Source: Nitrospira tepida (GTDB lineage: Bacteria > Nitrospirota > Nitrospiria > Nitrospirales > Nitrospiraceae). Taken from it: a stretch of 64,000 nt of DNA. Under the pieces are notes generated by a model. That model searched no databases. It worked only from the letters and a program-made list of their open reading frames with translations, and was not told where the DNA came from. Within the stretch, counting starts at the first letter, position 1, and each line of letters opens with the position of its first letter. Below are positions 32,671-40,821 of the stretch, in pieces. A program made the position numbers and the translations under genes. The stretch covers positions 992,001-1,056,000 of the forward strand of contig NZ_OX365700.1 of assembly GCF_947241125.1 (NCBI RefSeq), written 5' to 3'.

Positions 32671-33549
32671 ATGGATTCATTTTTTCAAATAGGTCCCGCC
32701 TCAGCCTCCTATGAAACAGTTCGAGACGCTAGTGATCTTGCTCACGTGAGGATACTCATTGATCAACTGTGGGCCAAGTATCGGCCCCCGGCTGATCCTC
32801 ACTTCCTGGAAGATGCCAAGAAACATTTCCATCAGCGTACGTGGGAGTTGTATTTGTGGCATGTGTTGAACTTTTGTTGCCATTCTCCTCAGAAAGATGG
32901 TCCGGTAGGACCAGACCTATTCTTCATGTCGGGAGGGCAGAGGACCTGGGTCGAAGCTGTTGCACCGAGTAGGGGAACTGGGCCAGATGCTGTTCCGATG
33001 CTTGAAGTTGGAGAGACACCGATTGCGCAGGATGTTCCAGAAGAAGCGATCATCCTTCGTTTCACCAATGCCTTGCAAGACAAGTTGAGGAAGTATGGTG
33101 AGTATCGGTCTAAAGGGATTGTCCAAAGCAAGGACAGATTCATCATCGCAATCAATGGATGCGAGGCGAAGGATTATCGTGGCGAGCCACAAGTTCCATA
33201 TGTCATTAAGGCAACAATCGCTCTTGGGGACCTGCAAGTTTCGTTTGATCCCACTGGGGTGCAGCCTTCGAGGAGCCGTTATCAGCGGAGAGCAGTAGTC
33301 AGAAAGCAAAGCCAGCAATCAGTATCGACAGACCTCTTCATGAAGGATGAGTATCGTCCGGTGAGCGCCATTCTGTACTCACCGAAGGATATCTGCAATG
33401 TCCCTGAGCGAATAGGATCGGAGATGTATTACTTCCATAATCCTTTAGCCGAAAATCCAATCCCTCGGGGGATCTTCCGGTTCTGTCGGGAATATTGGGT
33501 CGACCTTGACCATGAAAGTCTCAAGTTCAGAGATTGGCATTTGGAGTAG
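32671..33549 (+). CDS. Hypothetical protein, AT-richer than its neighbours
   Basis: 292 aa, ATG after a weak ribosome region. It is soluble, with WELYLWHVLNFCCH near residue 55 and GPDLFF...TWVEAVAPSR (~85-105). That PD...ExV arrangement is loosely like a PD-(D/E)xK nuclease core, but the Lys is missing, so I do not assign the family. Base composition is clearly less GC-rich than the surrounding genes, which suggests recent transfer. It sits at the left edge of a patch of broken genes. Confidence 0.65.
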   Translation: MDSFFQIGPASASYETVRDASDLAHVRILIDQLWAKYRPPADPHFLEDAKKHFHQRTWELYLWHVLNFCCHSPQKDGPVGPDLFFMSGGQRTWVEAVAPSRGTGPDAVPMLEVGETPIAQDVPEEAIILRFTNALQDKLRKYGEYRSKGIVQSKDRFIIAINGCEAKDYRGEPQVPYVIKATIALGDLQVSFDPTGVQPSRSRYQRRAVVRKQSQQSVSTDLFMKDEYRPVSAILYSPKDICNVPERIGSEMYYFHNPLAENPIPRGIFRFCREYWVDLDHESLKFRDWHLE

Positions 33550-33914
33550 GGCGAGAGAAAACCCAGGCTAACCGATGTCGGTTTTGGTAGAGCAGCGGCA
33601 ACGCCAAGCGGAACCTCGATGGCGTTGGTTTCCGTCCTGAATTGACACCCGAGTTGGTCCACCTGCGACGTCGAATGGAATAGGATGCTCCTTCCAAGCT
33701 CGCTGGTTGTTCTTCTCCTGGGAGGGCACTTGTGTTGGTCCAACTGCGGCGGTGGAGGCGGCGCTTTCTCAAGTGCGGCCTCCGGGAGCAAGGGATTGGC
33801 ACAAGTGTCCTTCTACCCCTTCTGATCCTACGGCCTCTGCGAGCACAAGGGATACCCAGGTTGCTCATCCTTCCTCGGCGGATTTGCTGCCGATGCAGCA
33901 AAGGACGCTTAGCC
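33550..33914. other. Intergenic stretch, about 365 bp
   Basis: No gene is supported. It contains the left copy (33832-33868) of a direct repeat whose other copy lies beyond the ATPase pseudogene. Confidence 0.45.
33832..33868. repeat. Direct repeat flanking the ATPase pseudogene, left copy
   Basis: GGCCTCTGCGA, five partly changed bases, AGGGAT and GCTCAT are shared with 35149-35184: 30 of 37 positions agree by my count. Confidence 0.45.
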
Positions 33915-35054
33915 CTATTCCCCGTCCCATAAGTTGTTTAGAAATTCCTTCACCGGCAGGATCGTCACCGCGCCGACCTGTCGCCTCCGTGCTTCGAGAC
34001 TGACGCAGAGGTAGCGCTTCAGCTTCCGTTCTTCCGCCAGGGCTACAAGCGATTTCAGGTCATTGCTCGACACATTCTCCCGTCTCTTGACCTCGATGGC
34101 CGTGTGGTCGCCGAGGATGAAATCCACCTCGAATCCCGATTTGGCCTTCCAGAAAGCCAACGGTTCCCCTGAGACATAGTCGGCGTAACTCTTCAGTTCG
34201 TGCATGACATACGTTTCCACCGCCTCGCCGAATTCCGGGGTGCCGCGTCGGTAGCGGCGGCCTTGAACGGCCGCCGCGACGCCGATGTCGAAGAAATAGT
34301 ACTTCGAGGAGGCGAGGGGCTTGCGCTTTTTCGTCTCGCGCCACCCGGGGAGTTCATACAGGACGAGGGTGTCTTTCAGGATTTCGAAGTATTCGTACAC
34401 GGTCGTGCGAGGGACTTGGGCATCCGTGGCCACATTCGTGAAATTGACGATCGTGGCGTTGCAAAAGGCCGCGACCTTCAGGAGGCGGCTGAAGGCGGCA
34501 ATGTTTCTTGTCGCCCCTTCCGCCACGATCTCCTGCTGGAGGTAGGAGCCGGCATAGGCTTCGAGATCCGCCGGAGGGTCATCCGAAAAGTAGATCGAGG
34601 GCAACCCGCCGCGGGCAATAAACTGCTCCAGGTCGAAGTGATCGCCCAACTCTCGATAGGTGAGGGGATGTAAATATTTGGTTCTGGCCCGCCCGCCCAG
34701 CAGGTTCACCCCGCCCTGGCGAAGCTTCCTGGCGCTCGACCCGGTAAGGAGAAATCGGATTCCCCGTTGCTCAATGAGGCGATGGACTTCGTTGAGCAGT
34801 GCCGGCAGCCGTTGAATTTCGTCGATGACGACGATGCGATCCTTCGGGGTGAGCTCTTCGGCCAGGCGCTACGGACGTTGACTGAGCCCAAGGTAGACAG
34901 ACGTATCCAGGAGGTCGTAGATCCGGGACCCCTTGAAGCTCTGGGCGATCAGGAAGCTCTTTCCTGTTTGGCGCGGACCCAAGAGGAAGTGAGACTTCTT
35001 CTCCAGGAGGCGCTCCAGGCTCAACAGGCGAGGGATAACCGGCGGGGGATTCAT
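33915..35054 (-). pseudogene. DUF4143-type AAA ATPase interrupted by one amber codon
   Basis: Read continuously on the minus strand, 35054-33915 encodes a ~379-residue protein, the normal length of this family. It has Walker A LGPRQTGKSFL (~25-35), Walker B RIVVIDEIQRLP, the sensor-like FLLTGSSARKLRQGG and the C-terminal DUF4143 part (YYFFDIGVAAAV, GFEVDFILGDHTAIEVKR). A single in-frame TAG at 34869-34871 separates SQRP from RLAEEL with no frame change. The usual role of these ATPases is unknown, though they are common in mobile regions. The downstream half could start at the GTG 34709, but would lack the ATP site. Confidence 0.85.
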
Positions 35055-35148
35055 GCGGGGAGGCTAGCATGCGTCGCCTCTGTCGTCAAATGACATGCCA
35101 AATGACGACTCTAGCGACATCGAACGGTATGCGCCCAAAGTCGGTGAT

Positions 35149-35184
35149 GGCCTCTGCGAACGCGAGGGATGCCCACCTGCTCAT
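35149..35184. repeat. Direct repeat flanking the ATPase pseudogene, right copy
   Basis: Partner of 33832-33868; same orientation, about 1.3 kb away, with the broken ATPase gene between them. Confidence 0.45.
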
Positions 35185-35217
35185 GTAGGTGTCAAGTCGG
35201 TGCTGTGAGCTTGTCCG

Positions 35218-35537
35218 TTACAGACTCACCCAGGCGACTTCACCCTTCGGAGTTGTGAAAAGTACCTGCTGAAGTCTCGGCAGAAGTGGGCGAAGGTCTT
35301 TTAATCGGTTGGTTGGAGCTTGCAGCACGATGACGGCGATGGTGAACCGCGGGATGTTTTGCTGAAAGGCCAGATGGCGGTCCACCGTTACGAAGGCGTC
35401 GAATTGCGTTTGGGCTCGTGCCAATAGCTCGCCATTCTTGATTCCCGCCCATCCGCCTCAGGAACGGTGACCACCTCATGGCCTTCTATGTCTTTTGCGA
35501 GCCGTCTGTCGATGCACTTGTCGAAGAGGATTCTCAC
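35218..35537 (-). pseudogene. DUF5615 PIN-like toxin with a one-base frameshift
   Basis: From the GTG at 35537 the frame encodes RILFDKCIDRRLAKDIEGHEVVTVPEA, a classic DUF5615 start with the early acidic residue. Near 35448-35458 the reading continues in another frame: WAGIKNGELLARAQTQFDAF and VTVDRHLAFQQNIPRF, the rest of the same domain. GCGGATGGGCGGGA would restore the frame with one extra G. DUF5615 proteins are PIN-like nucleases paired with DUF433 antitoxins, and such a partner lies upstream with overlapping stop and start codons. Confidence 0.75.
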
Positions 35538-35785
35538 GAGGCTTTGGCGAGCATGCATGCCTTGGCTTCTTCGAGGAAGGCAATCACTTGGTCACGAGTC
35601 ACTGTCGGGAACCCTTGCAGGAAGTCGTCGATTGTTTCGCCTCCTTCCAAGTATTCAATCAGCGTTTGGACTGGCACGCGGGTCCCTGCGAAAACAGGTG
35701 TTCCACAGAGGATGTCAGGCGAGGAAGTGATGAGCGGTGGTTTGCCGTTGTCATGGGTGATCAGGATAGCGAGGCCACGCTTGAT
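35534..35785 (-). pseudogene. DUF433 antitoxin remnant lacking a start codon
   Basis: The minus-strand frame reads ITHDNGKPPLITSSPDILCG, then PVFAGTRVPVQTLIEYLEGG and TIDDFLQGFPTVTRDQVIAF, the DUF433 core of antitoxins that bind promoter DNA. It is preceded by an in-frame TAA and no ATG, GTG or TTG lies before the conserved part, so the N-terminus is lost. Its TGA overlaps the toxin GTG, the normal operon arrangement of this pair. Confidence 0.75.
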
Positions 35786-35811
35786 TTACAAGCAACCGGC
35801 GGGTTGTTAGG

Positions 35812-37833
35812 ATGCGTCGCGTGAAACACCTTCTGGTCCTGATCTGGGGCCTGGTCGGCATCCTTGGGGCTGTTGCGTTGGCCCATGTGGCTGGCCTCCT
35901 CAATCCCCATGAAAAAGTGAACGGGCTCTGGCTCGTTGTCGCGGCGGCCTGCATCTATGTGCTGGCCTTCCGCTTCTACGGCCGGTGGATCGCCCGGCGA
36001 GTGGTCGAGCTGGACGATCGGCGGATCACCCCTGCCATCCGCCTGAACGACGGGGTCAATTACCATCCCACGAATAAGGCCGTCCTGTTTGGCCATCACT
36101 TCGCGGCCATTGCCGGAGCCGGCCCGCTGCTCGGGCCGGTCCTGGCGGCGCAGTTCGGCTTCTTGCCGGGCTTTCTCTGGTTGGTCATCGGGGCGGTGCT
36201 GGCGGGGGCTGTGCAAGATTTCATCATCCTGGTCGCATCGATGCGACGCAACGGCCGGTCGCTTCCGGAAATCGCCCGCGACGAACTGGGTCTGGTCACG
36301 GGGACCGCCACGGCGGTCGCGGTCCTCTTTATCGTGGTGGTGGCGCTCGCCGGCCTGGGATTCGCGGTCGTCAATGCGCTCTATCGGAATGCCTGGGGCA
36401 CCTTCACGATCGCGATGACGATTCCCATCGGCTTCCTGATGGGGTTTTATCTCCAGCGGTTCCGTCCCGGCCGGATCGCCGAAGTCTCGCTGCTCGGCGT
36501 AGTGCTGTTGATCACGGCGGTGCTGTGTGGCCGAGTCGTCGCGCAATCGTCCTATGCCTGGCTGTTTGAGTTCGAGCGGCCGAGCCTCGTCTGGTTGCTG
36601 GCCGGCTATGGGTTCTTGGCCTCGGTCTTGCCGGGCTGGATGTTGCTGGTGCCGCGCGGCTACCTCTCGACATTTATGAAACTGGGCGTGGTGTTGCTCC
36701 TGGGCATTGGCGTGATCCTGATGGCGCCGACCATCGAGATGCCGCGTGTGACGGCCTTTGCCTCCGGCGGCGGGCCGATCATCCCCGGAACCCTCTTTCC
36801 ATTCCTCTTTATTACGATTGCCTGCGGGGCCGTCTCCGGTTTCCATGCGCTGGTCTCCTCCGGCACCACGCCGAAGATGATCGAGCAGGAATCCCAGGCG
36901 ACGGTCGGCTACGGCGCGATGTTGCTGGAAAGCTTCGTCGGCGTCATGGCGCTGATCGCCGCATCTGTCCTGATTCCGGGCGACTATCTTGCGATCAACA
37001 CGATGTTGCCGGCCGAATCATTGGCCGCGATGGGGTTTCCCGTGTCGCGGGTCCAGGAACTCTCGCAGTTGGTGGAGGTGGATGTGACCGGACGGCCTGG
37101 CGGGGCCGTTTCGCTGGCGGTCGGGATGGCCTCGATCTTTGCGGCGCTCCCCGGCATGGCGGGCTTGATGGCCTATTGGTATCAGTTCGCGTTGGTATTC
37201 GAGGCCCTGTTCATCCTGACGACGATCGATACTGGCACCCGCGTGGCCCGTTACCTGATTCAGGAAATGGCCGGACGGCTCTACCAGCCCTTCCGGCGGA
37301 TCAACTGGTGGCCCGGCGTGTGGCTGAGCAGCGGTCTGGTGGTGGGGGGCTGGGGCTATCTGATCGGGACCGGGAGTATTTCCACCATCTGGCCGATGTT
37401 CGGCGCAGCCAATCAATTGCTCGGCACCTTGGCCCTTTGCATTGGGACCACGGTCTTGATCAAAATGTGGAAGTCGCGCTACCTCTGGGTGACGGCGACG
37501 CCGATGCTGTTCGTGGGGGCCATCACATTAACCGGCTCTTATGAGATGTTTGGGCTGTTCCTATCGAAGGCGGGGACGCTGGGGGCCGGGAGTCAGGCCT
37601 TTGCCCTCTACCTGGATGCCGTGTTGGTGGCGGCGGTGGCGATCCTGGGCGTGATTGTCCTGGGCGACAGTTTGAGACAGTGGTACGGCTATGTGATTTT
37701 GAAGCGGCCCTTCACGAGCAGCGAGGTGGCGGCCGCGGCCGGTGCGGGATCGGCCGGTCGCGTGCAAACGGCGATTCACGACCAGGACGAGAGAAACGGG
37801 TTTCGACTGCCGAGTGGCGGGGGCTGTTGTTAG
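35812..37833 (+). CDS. cstA: CstA-family carbon-starvation carrier
   Basis: 673 aa, about 16-18 membrane helices. The N-terminal HPTNKAVLFGHHFAAIAGAGPLLGP is split here as the NYHPTNKAVLFGHHF and GAGPLLGPVLAAQ motifs; later FHALVSSGTTPKM is also conserved in CstA. The family imports peptides or pyruvate at the expense of an ion gradient. A short in-frame ATG at the start of an unremarkable leader was taken. The C-terminus ends in GGGCC, an unusual double Cys. The element before yajQ begins 18 bp after the stop. Confidence 0.92.
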   Translation: MRRVKHLLVLIWGLVGILGAVALAHVAGLLNPHEKVNGLWLVVAAACIYVLAFRFYGRWIARRVVELDDRRITPAIRLNDGVNYHPTNKAVLFGHHFAAIAGAGPLLGPVLAAQFGFLPGFLWLVIGAVLAGAVQDFIILVASMRRNGRSLPEIARDELGLVTGTATAVAVLFIVVVALAGLGFAVVNALYRNAWGTFTIAMTIPIGFLMGFYLQRFRPGRIAEVSLLGVVLLITAVLCGRVVAQSSYAWLFEFERPSLVWLLAGYGFLASVLPGWMLLVPRGYLSTFMKLGVVLLLGIGVILMAPTIEMPRVTAFASGGGPIIPGTLFPFLFITIACGAVSGFHALVSSGTTPKMIEQESQATVGYGAMLLESFVGVMALIAASVLIPGDYLAINTMLPAESLAAMGFPVSRVQELSQLVEVDVTGRPGGAVSLAVGMASIFAALPGMAGLMAYWYQFALVFEALFILTTIDTGTRVARYLIQEMAGRLYQPFRRINWWPGVWLSSGLVVGGWGYLIGTGSISTIWPMFGAANQLLGTLALCIGTTVLIKMWKSRYLWVTATPMLFVGAITLTGSYEMFGLFLSKAGTLGAGSQAFALYLDAVLVAAVAILGVIVLGDSLRQWYGYVILKRPFTSSEVAAAAGAGSAGRVQTAIHDQDERNGFRLPSGGGCC

Positions 37834-37850
37834 AGCGGGCGAAGCAGCAT

Positions 37851-37950
37851 CGTCAAGCGTCAATCGACACACGTCAATCACGCGGAACAAGGTATGGGTC
37901 GATTGCATACGGGTTTGTCACGCTTGACGAATGACGATTGACGAATGATG
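37851..37950. repeat. About 100-bp heptamer inverted element (copy 4)
   Basis: Left arm CGTCAAG CGTCAAT CGACACA CGTCAAT; right arm GTCACG CTTGACG AATGACG ATTGACG AATGATG, the inverse. It lies between cstA and yajQ, which run in the same direction. Confidence 0.65.
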
Positions 37951-37984
37951 AACTACAGGAGGAGAAAGGCGAGAGAAAAGCACG

Positions 37985-38062
37985 GGAGGAGTCTCTCCGG
38001 CGCCGTCATATTCGATAAGACGAAACAGAGGCGCCGGTTCTAGCAAAGCTTGGTATGGAGGG
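37985..38062 (+). repeat. Covarying hairpin element in the yajQ leader
   Basis: GGAGGAGTCTCTCC, then the stem CCGGCGCC (37997-38004) with GGCGCCGG (38030-38037), then GGTTCTAGCAAAGC and TTGGTATGGAGG. The final GGAGG is the ribosome-binding site of yajQ. The stem is fully complementary yet differs from the stems of the other copies. Confidence 0.7.
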
Positions 38063-38067
38063 CGGCG

Positions 38068-38565
38068 ATGGCGGATCAATTTTCATTCGATGTCGTATCG
38101 GAAGTGAACATGCAGGAGATGAAAAACGTCGTCGATCAGGCGACCAAGGAGATCAAACAGCGGTTCGACTTCAAGGACTCCAAAACGGAGATCACGCTCA
38201 AGGAAAAGGAAAAAGAATTGGTGGTGATCTCCGACGACGACTACAAGCTGAACGCGGTGAACGAGATCATCAAGGCCAAGTGCGTGAAGCGGGGCGTGTC
38301 GCTCAAGGCTCTGACCTACGGCGCGATCGAGCAGGCATTGGGGGGGACGGTCCGCCAGGTCGTCAAGATTCAGAGCGGCATCGCCGCGGACAAGGCCAAG
38401 GAGATCACCAAATCCGTGAAGGACTCCAAGCTCAAGGTGCAGGCTCAGATCCAAGGCGAACAGCTCCGCATCGTGAGCAAGAGCAAAGACGAGCTGCAGG
38501 CGGCGATTGCGTTCTTGAAGCAGAAAGATTTCGGCATCGATTTGCAGTTTACCAACTACCGCTGA
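38068..38565 (+). CDS. yajQ: YajQ-family nucleotide-binding protein
   Basis: 165 aa; the ATG at 38068 lies just after GGAGGGCGGCG. The whole length matches YajQ (DFDVVSEVNMQE-type start SFDVVSEVNMQEMKNVVDQA, then FDFKDSKTEI and the end FGIDLQFTNYR). YajQ proteins bind small nucleotides; in Xanthomonas a member binds cyclic di-GMP and acts as a regulator. The next gene overlaps by one base, so the two are coupled. Confidence 0.95.
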   Translation: MADQFSFDVVSEVNMQEMKNVVDQATKEIKQRFDFKDSKTEITLKEKEKELVVISDDDYKLNAVNEIIKAKCVKRGVSLKALTYGAIEQALGGTVRQVVKIQSGIAADKAKEITKSVKDSKLKVQAQIQGEQLRIVSKSKDELQAAIAFLKQKDFGIDLQFTNYR

Positions 38566-39611
38566 TGCGCGACCTATCCCGCGGCCTGCCCTGGGCAGCC
38601 GCCTCCTGCCTTGTGCTGACCTTCCTGCTTCTGCTGGCGGGATGCGGAAGCAGCGACGCCATTGTCGTCATCGCCGCCCACCCCCAGAATCCGAACATCC
38701 TCTACGTCGCCACCAACGACTACATCTACAAGACGCGCGACGGCGGACAGACCTGGGAGAACATCTCCCGAGGGATGACGCACTCGCGCGTGATTGCGAT
38801 GGCCATCGATCCCGCCTATTCGGCCACGGTCTATGCCGGCACCAAGGGCGATGCGATCTTCAAGAGCCATAACGGCGGGCAGACCTGGGTGTCGAAACGC
38901 GCCGGGCTGGACGACGTGACGATCAGCTCCGTGGTGAACCAATTCGTGTTCGACCCTCAGGACGCCAACCACCTCTATGTCGCGACGACGATGGGGGTCT
39001 CCGAATCCAAGGACGGCGGCGAGACCTGGCGAAAACGGATGGAGGGGATGAAGGAAGTGCTGATGGTCGTCACGCTCTGCTTGGACCCCACCAGGCCGAA
39101 CATCATGTATGCGGGCACGAGCGGCGGCGTGTACCGCAGCTTTTCCGGGGCCGAGATTTGGGAAAAGGCCAACGAGGGGCTTGTGCCGCCGGAGCTGGTG
39201 AAGTCCAGCCGCGCGCTTGGAGTGACGATGATTGAGGTGGATCGTTTTGAGCCGGACACGGTCTATGCCGCGACGCTCAACGGCCTCTACAAATCGGTGG
39301 ACAAGGGAGCGGCGTGGAAACGGATCGGCGAGAAGCTGGCCGATCCCATCATTCCCGTGATGGTGCTGGATCGGACCAGGAAGGGCGTCCTCTATATCGG
39401 CGGGCGATTTGGGGTGTTGCGCAGCGAGGATGGGGGTGACACCTGGCAGACGTTGAACCAGGGGCTGGCGACGTTGAATGTGCGCTCGCTCGTGCAGAGC
39501 CCGATCGATCCGAAGGTGTTTTACCTCGGCACGAATGGCAGCGGCATGTATCGGAGCGAGGATGCGGGCGAAAGCTGGCATGCGATGCCGCCGGTCAAAT
39601 CCAAAACCTGA
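38565..39611 (+). CDS. BNR/sortilin-repeat beta-propeller lipoprotein
   Basis: 348 aa. The ATG shares its A with the yajQ stop codon (TGATG), so translation is coupled and no ribosome site is seen. A type II signal (LLLLAGC, Cys27) is followed by repeated Asp-box-type units such as YKTRDGGQTWENIS, FKSHNGGQTWVS, SESKDGGETWRK, RSEDGGDTWQTL and RSEDAGESWHAM, which build a beta-propeller on the periplasmic side of a membrane. Propellers of this type occur in photosystem-assembly and sialidase-like proteins; the partner is unknown here. Confidence 0.88.
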   Translation: MRDLSRGLPWAAASCLVLTFLLLLAGCGSSDAIVVIAAHPQNPNILYVATNDYIYKTRDGGQTWENISRGMTHSRVIAMAIDPAYSATVYAGTKGDAIFKSHNGGQTWVSKRAGLDDVTISSVVNQFVFDPQDANHLYVATTMGVSESKDGGETWRKRMEGMKEVLMVVTLCLDPTRPNIMYAGTSGGVYRSFSGAEIWEKANEGLVPPELVKSSRALGVTMIEVDRFEPDTVYAATLNGLYKSVDKGAAWKRIGEKLADPIIPVMVLDRTRKGVLYIGGRFGVLRSEDGGDTWQTLNQGLATLNVRSLVQSPIDPKVFYLGTNGSGMYRSEDAGESWHAMPPVKSKT

Positions 39612-39658
39612 TTTCGGCAATGTGGCGAGGGAATGATGAGAGGGTGGGCGGTGTGCCG

Positions 39659-40657
39659 TTAACGATTAAGATCGGAGTCGCCGATCTCTCCACCCACCCG
39701 GGACGGCAATGAGGAAGCTGGTCTGTTGCCGCCGCCGATTTGACTGCCGTAGCGAGGGTCGAGGCTGGTGTCTTGGAGGTCCTGGCCAGGTCTGATGGGG
39801 AGTGTGCTGTCTTGCGTGTTGAGCCCGGCCTTGGGACGAAGGACGCCGGATGAATCGCTATAGGGAGAGACGACGCCGCCGATCTCGGAGCCGGAGGCGT
39901 TCGGCAGGGTGGAGGATTCGATCGTGGGGCCGATGCGGGCGGGAAGGGAACTGTCGGAAATCTCGTTGCCGGTGCGGGCCCGTGGCGGTATGCCGGAGGG
40001 GCGGAACTCTTGTTGAAGGGTTTCCCGTTCCTGATCGAGGACGCGGGCTCTGGTTCCGGCTTCTTCGTAGTCGAGTTGATCGAGTTGGGTCTGCGCATCT
40101 CCCATCTTGCCCAGTCGTTGTTTGATCGTCTGTAGATTCCGTCGCGCGGCCGCCACTTGGACGATCATCCCATTAATCAATTGAGGCGTGGTGTAGGTGG
40201 TCAAATTGAGCGCCCCGGATCGCTGAATTTCGCTCAACAGATGGGACGCTCGCTCTTCCAAGTCGATCACCTGCCCCAGTTGGCCCACGTCTCCGGCACA
40301 GCAGGCGAGAAAGGCGCGGTAGTCGCTCAAGAAGCGGGACGATACTGTTTCGAGGTCCTCGATCTTGATCGCGGGGCGAGCGGCCGGCGGTGTTGAGGTT
40401 CCGGCGGCCTTCCGATCCGGCGAAACCAATGGATTGCATCCGGTCTCGGGTTTGGCGATGATTTGCTGGCCCTCCGGTCTATCGGGGCACCAGTAGATCA
40501 CGGTGGGCCGGTTGTCGGTCGAACGCTGGCTCTGTCCCGCCGGGTGCGCCGGCTGCGCCGCGATGATCACGAGGATGGTCGGTCCGACGAACAGCCGAGC
40601 CATCATCGGCGCCTGGACGGCTGAGCATAAGGACCGAATTGGCCGTTGACCGATCAT
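39659..40657 (-). CDS. Exported coiled-coil protein with degenerate C-terminal repeats
   Basis: 332 aa, start uncertain (40657 or the MMARLF start at 40606, which begins a better signal peptide). A hydrophobic export signal leads into a helical, probably coiled-coil region (~115-215, rich in Gln, Leu, Arg). The C-terminal ~110 residues are low in helix and carry repeats of the type R-x-G-x-EIxDSSLPxR and STLP. I recognise no family. Convergent with the BNR lipoprotein gene. Confidence 0.7.
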   Translation of the reverse strand: MIGQRPIRSLCSAVQAPMMARLFVGPTILVIIAAQPAHPAGQSQRSTDNRPTVIYWCPDRPEGQQIIAKPETGCNPLVSPDRKAAGTSTPPAARPAIKIEDLETVSSRFLSDYRAFLACCAGDVGQLGQVIDLEERASHLLSEIQRSGALNLTTYTTPQLINGMIVQVAAARRNLQTIKQRLGKMGDAQTQLDQLDYEEAGTRARVLDQERETLQQEFRPSGIPPRARTGNEISDSSLPARIGPTIESSTLPNASGSEIGGVVSPYSDSSGVLRPKAGLNTQDSTLPIRPGQDLQDTSLDPRYGSQIGGGNRPASSLPSRVGGEIGDSDLNR

Positions 40658-40821
40658 GGAATGATTGTCCGGTCGAAGCCCTGATCCGTCAAGGTTGATC
40701 AGATTTCCCGCAGAGGCCGATCAGGGCGGGCGACGGATCCCGTCCGGTTCGCCACGTCGGCTGTGGCAGAATCCACGGAACGAGGATGGACCGAACTCAA
40801 TCACCAGAGGAGTGCCTGCGA

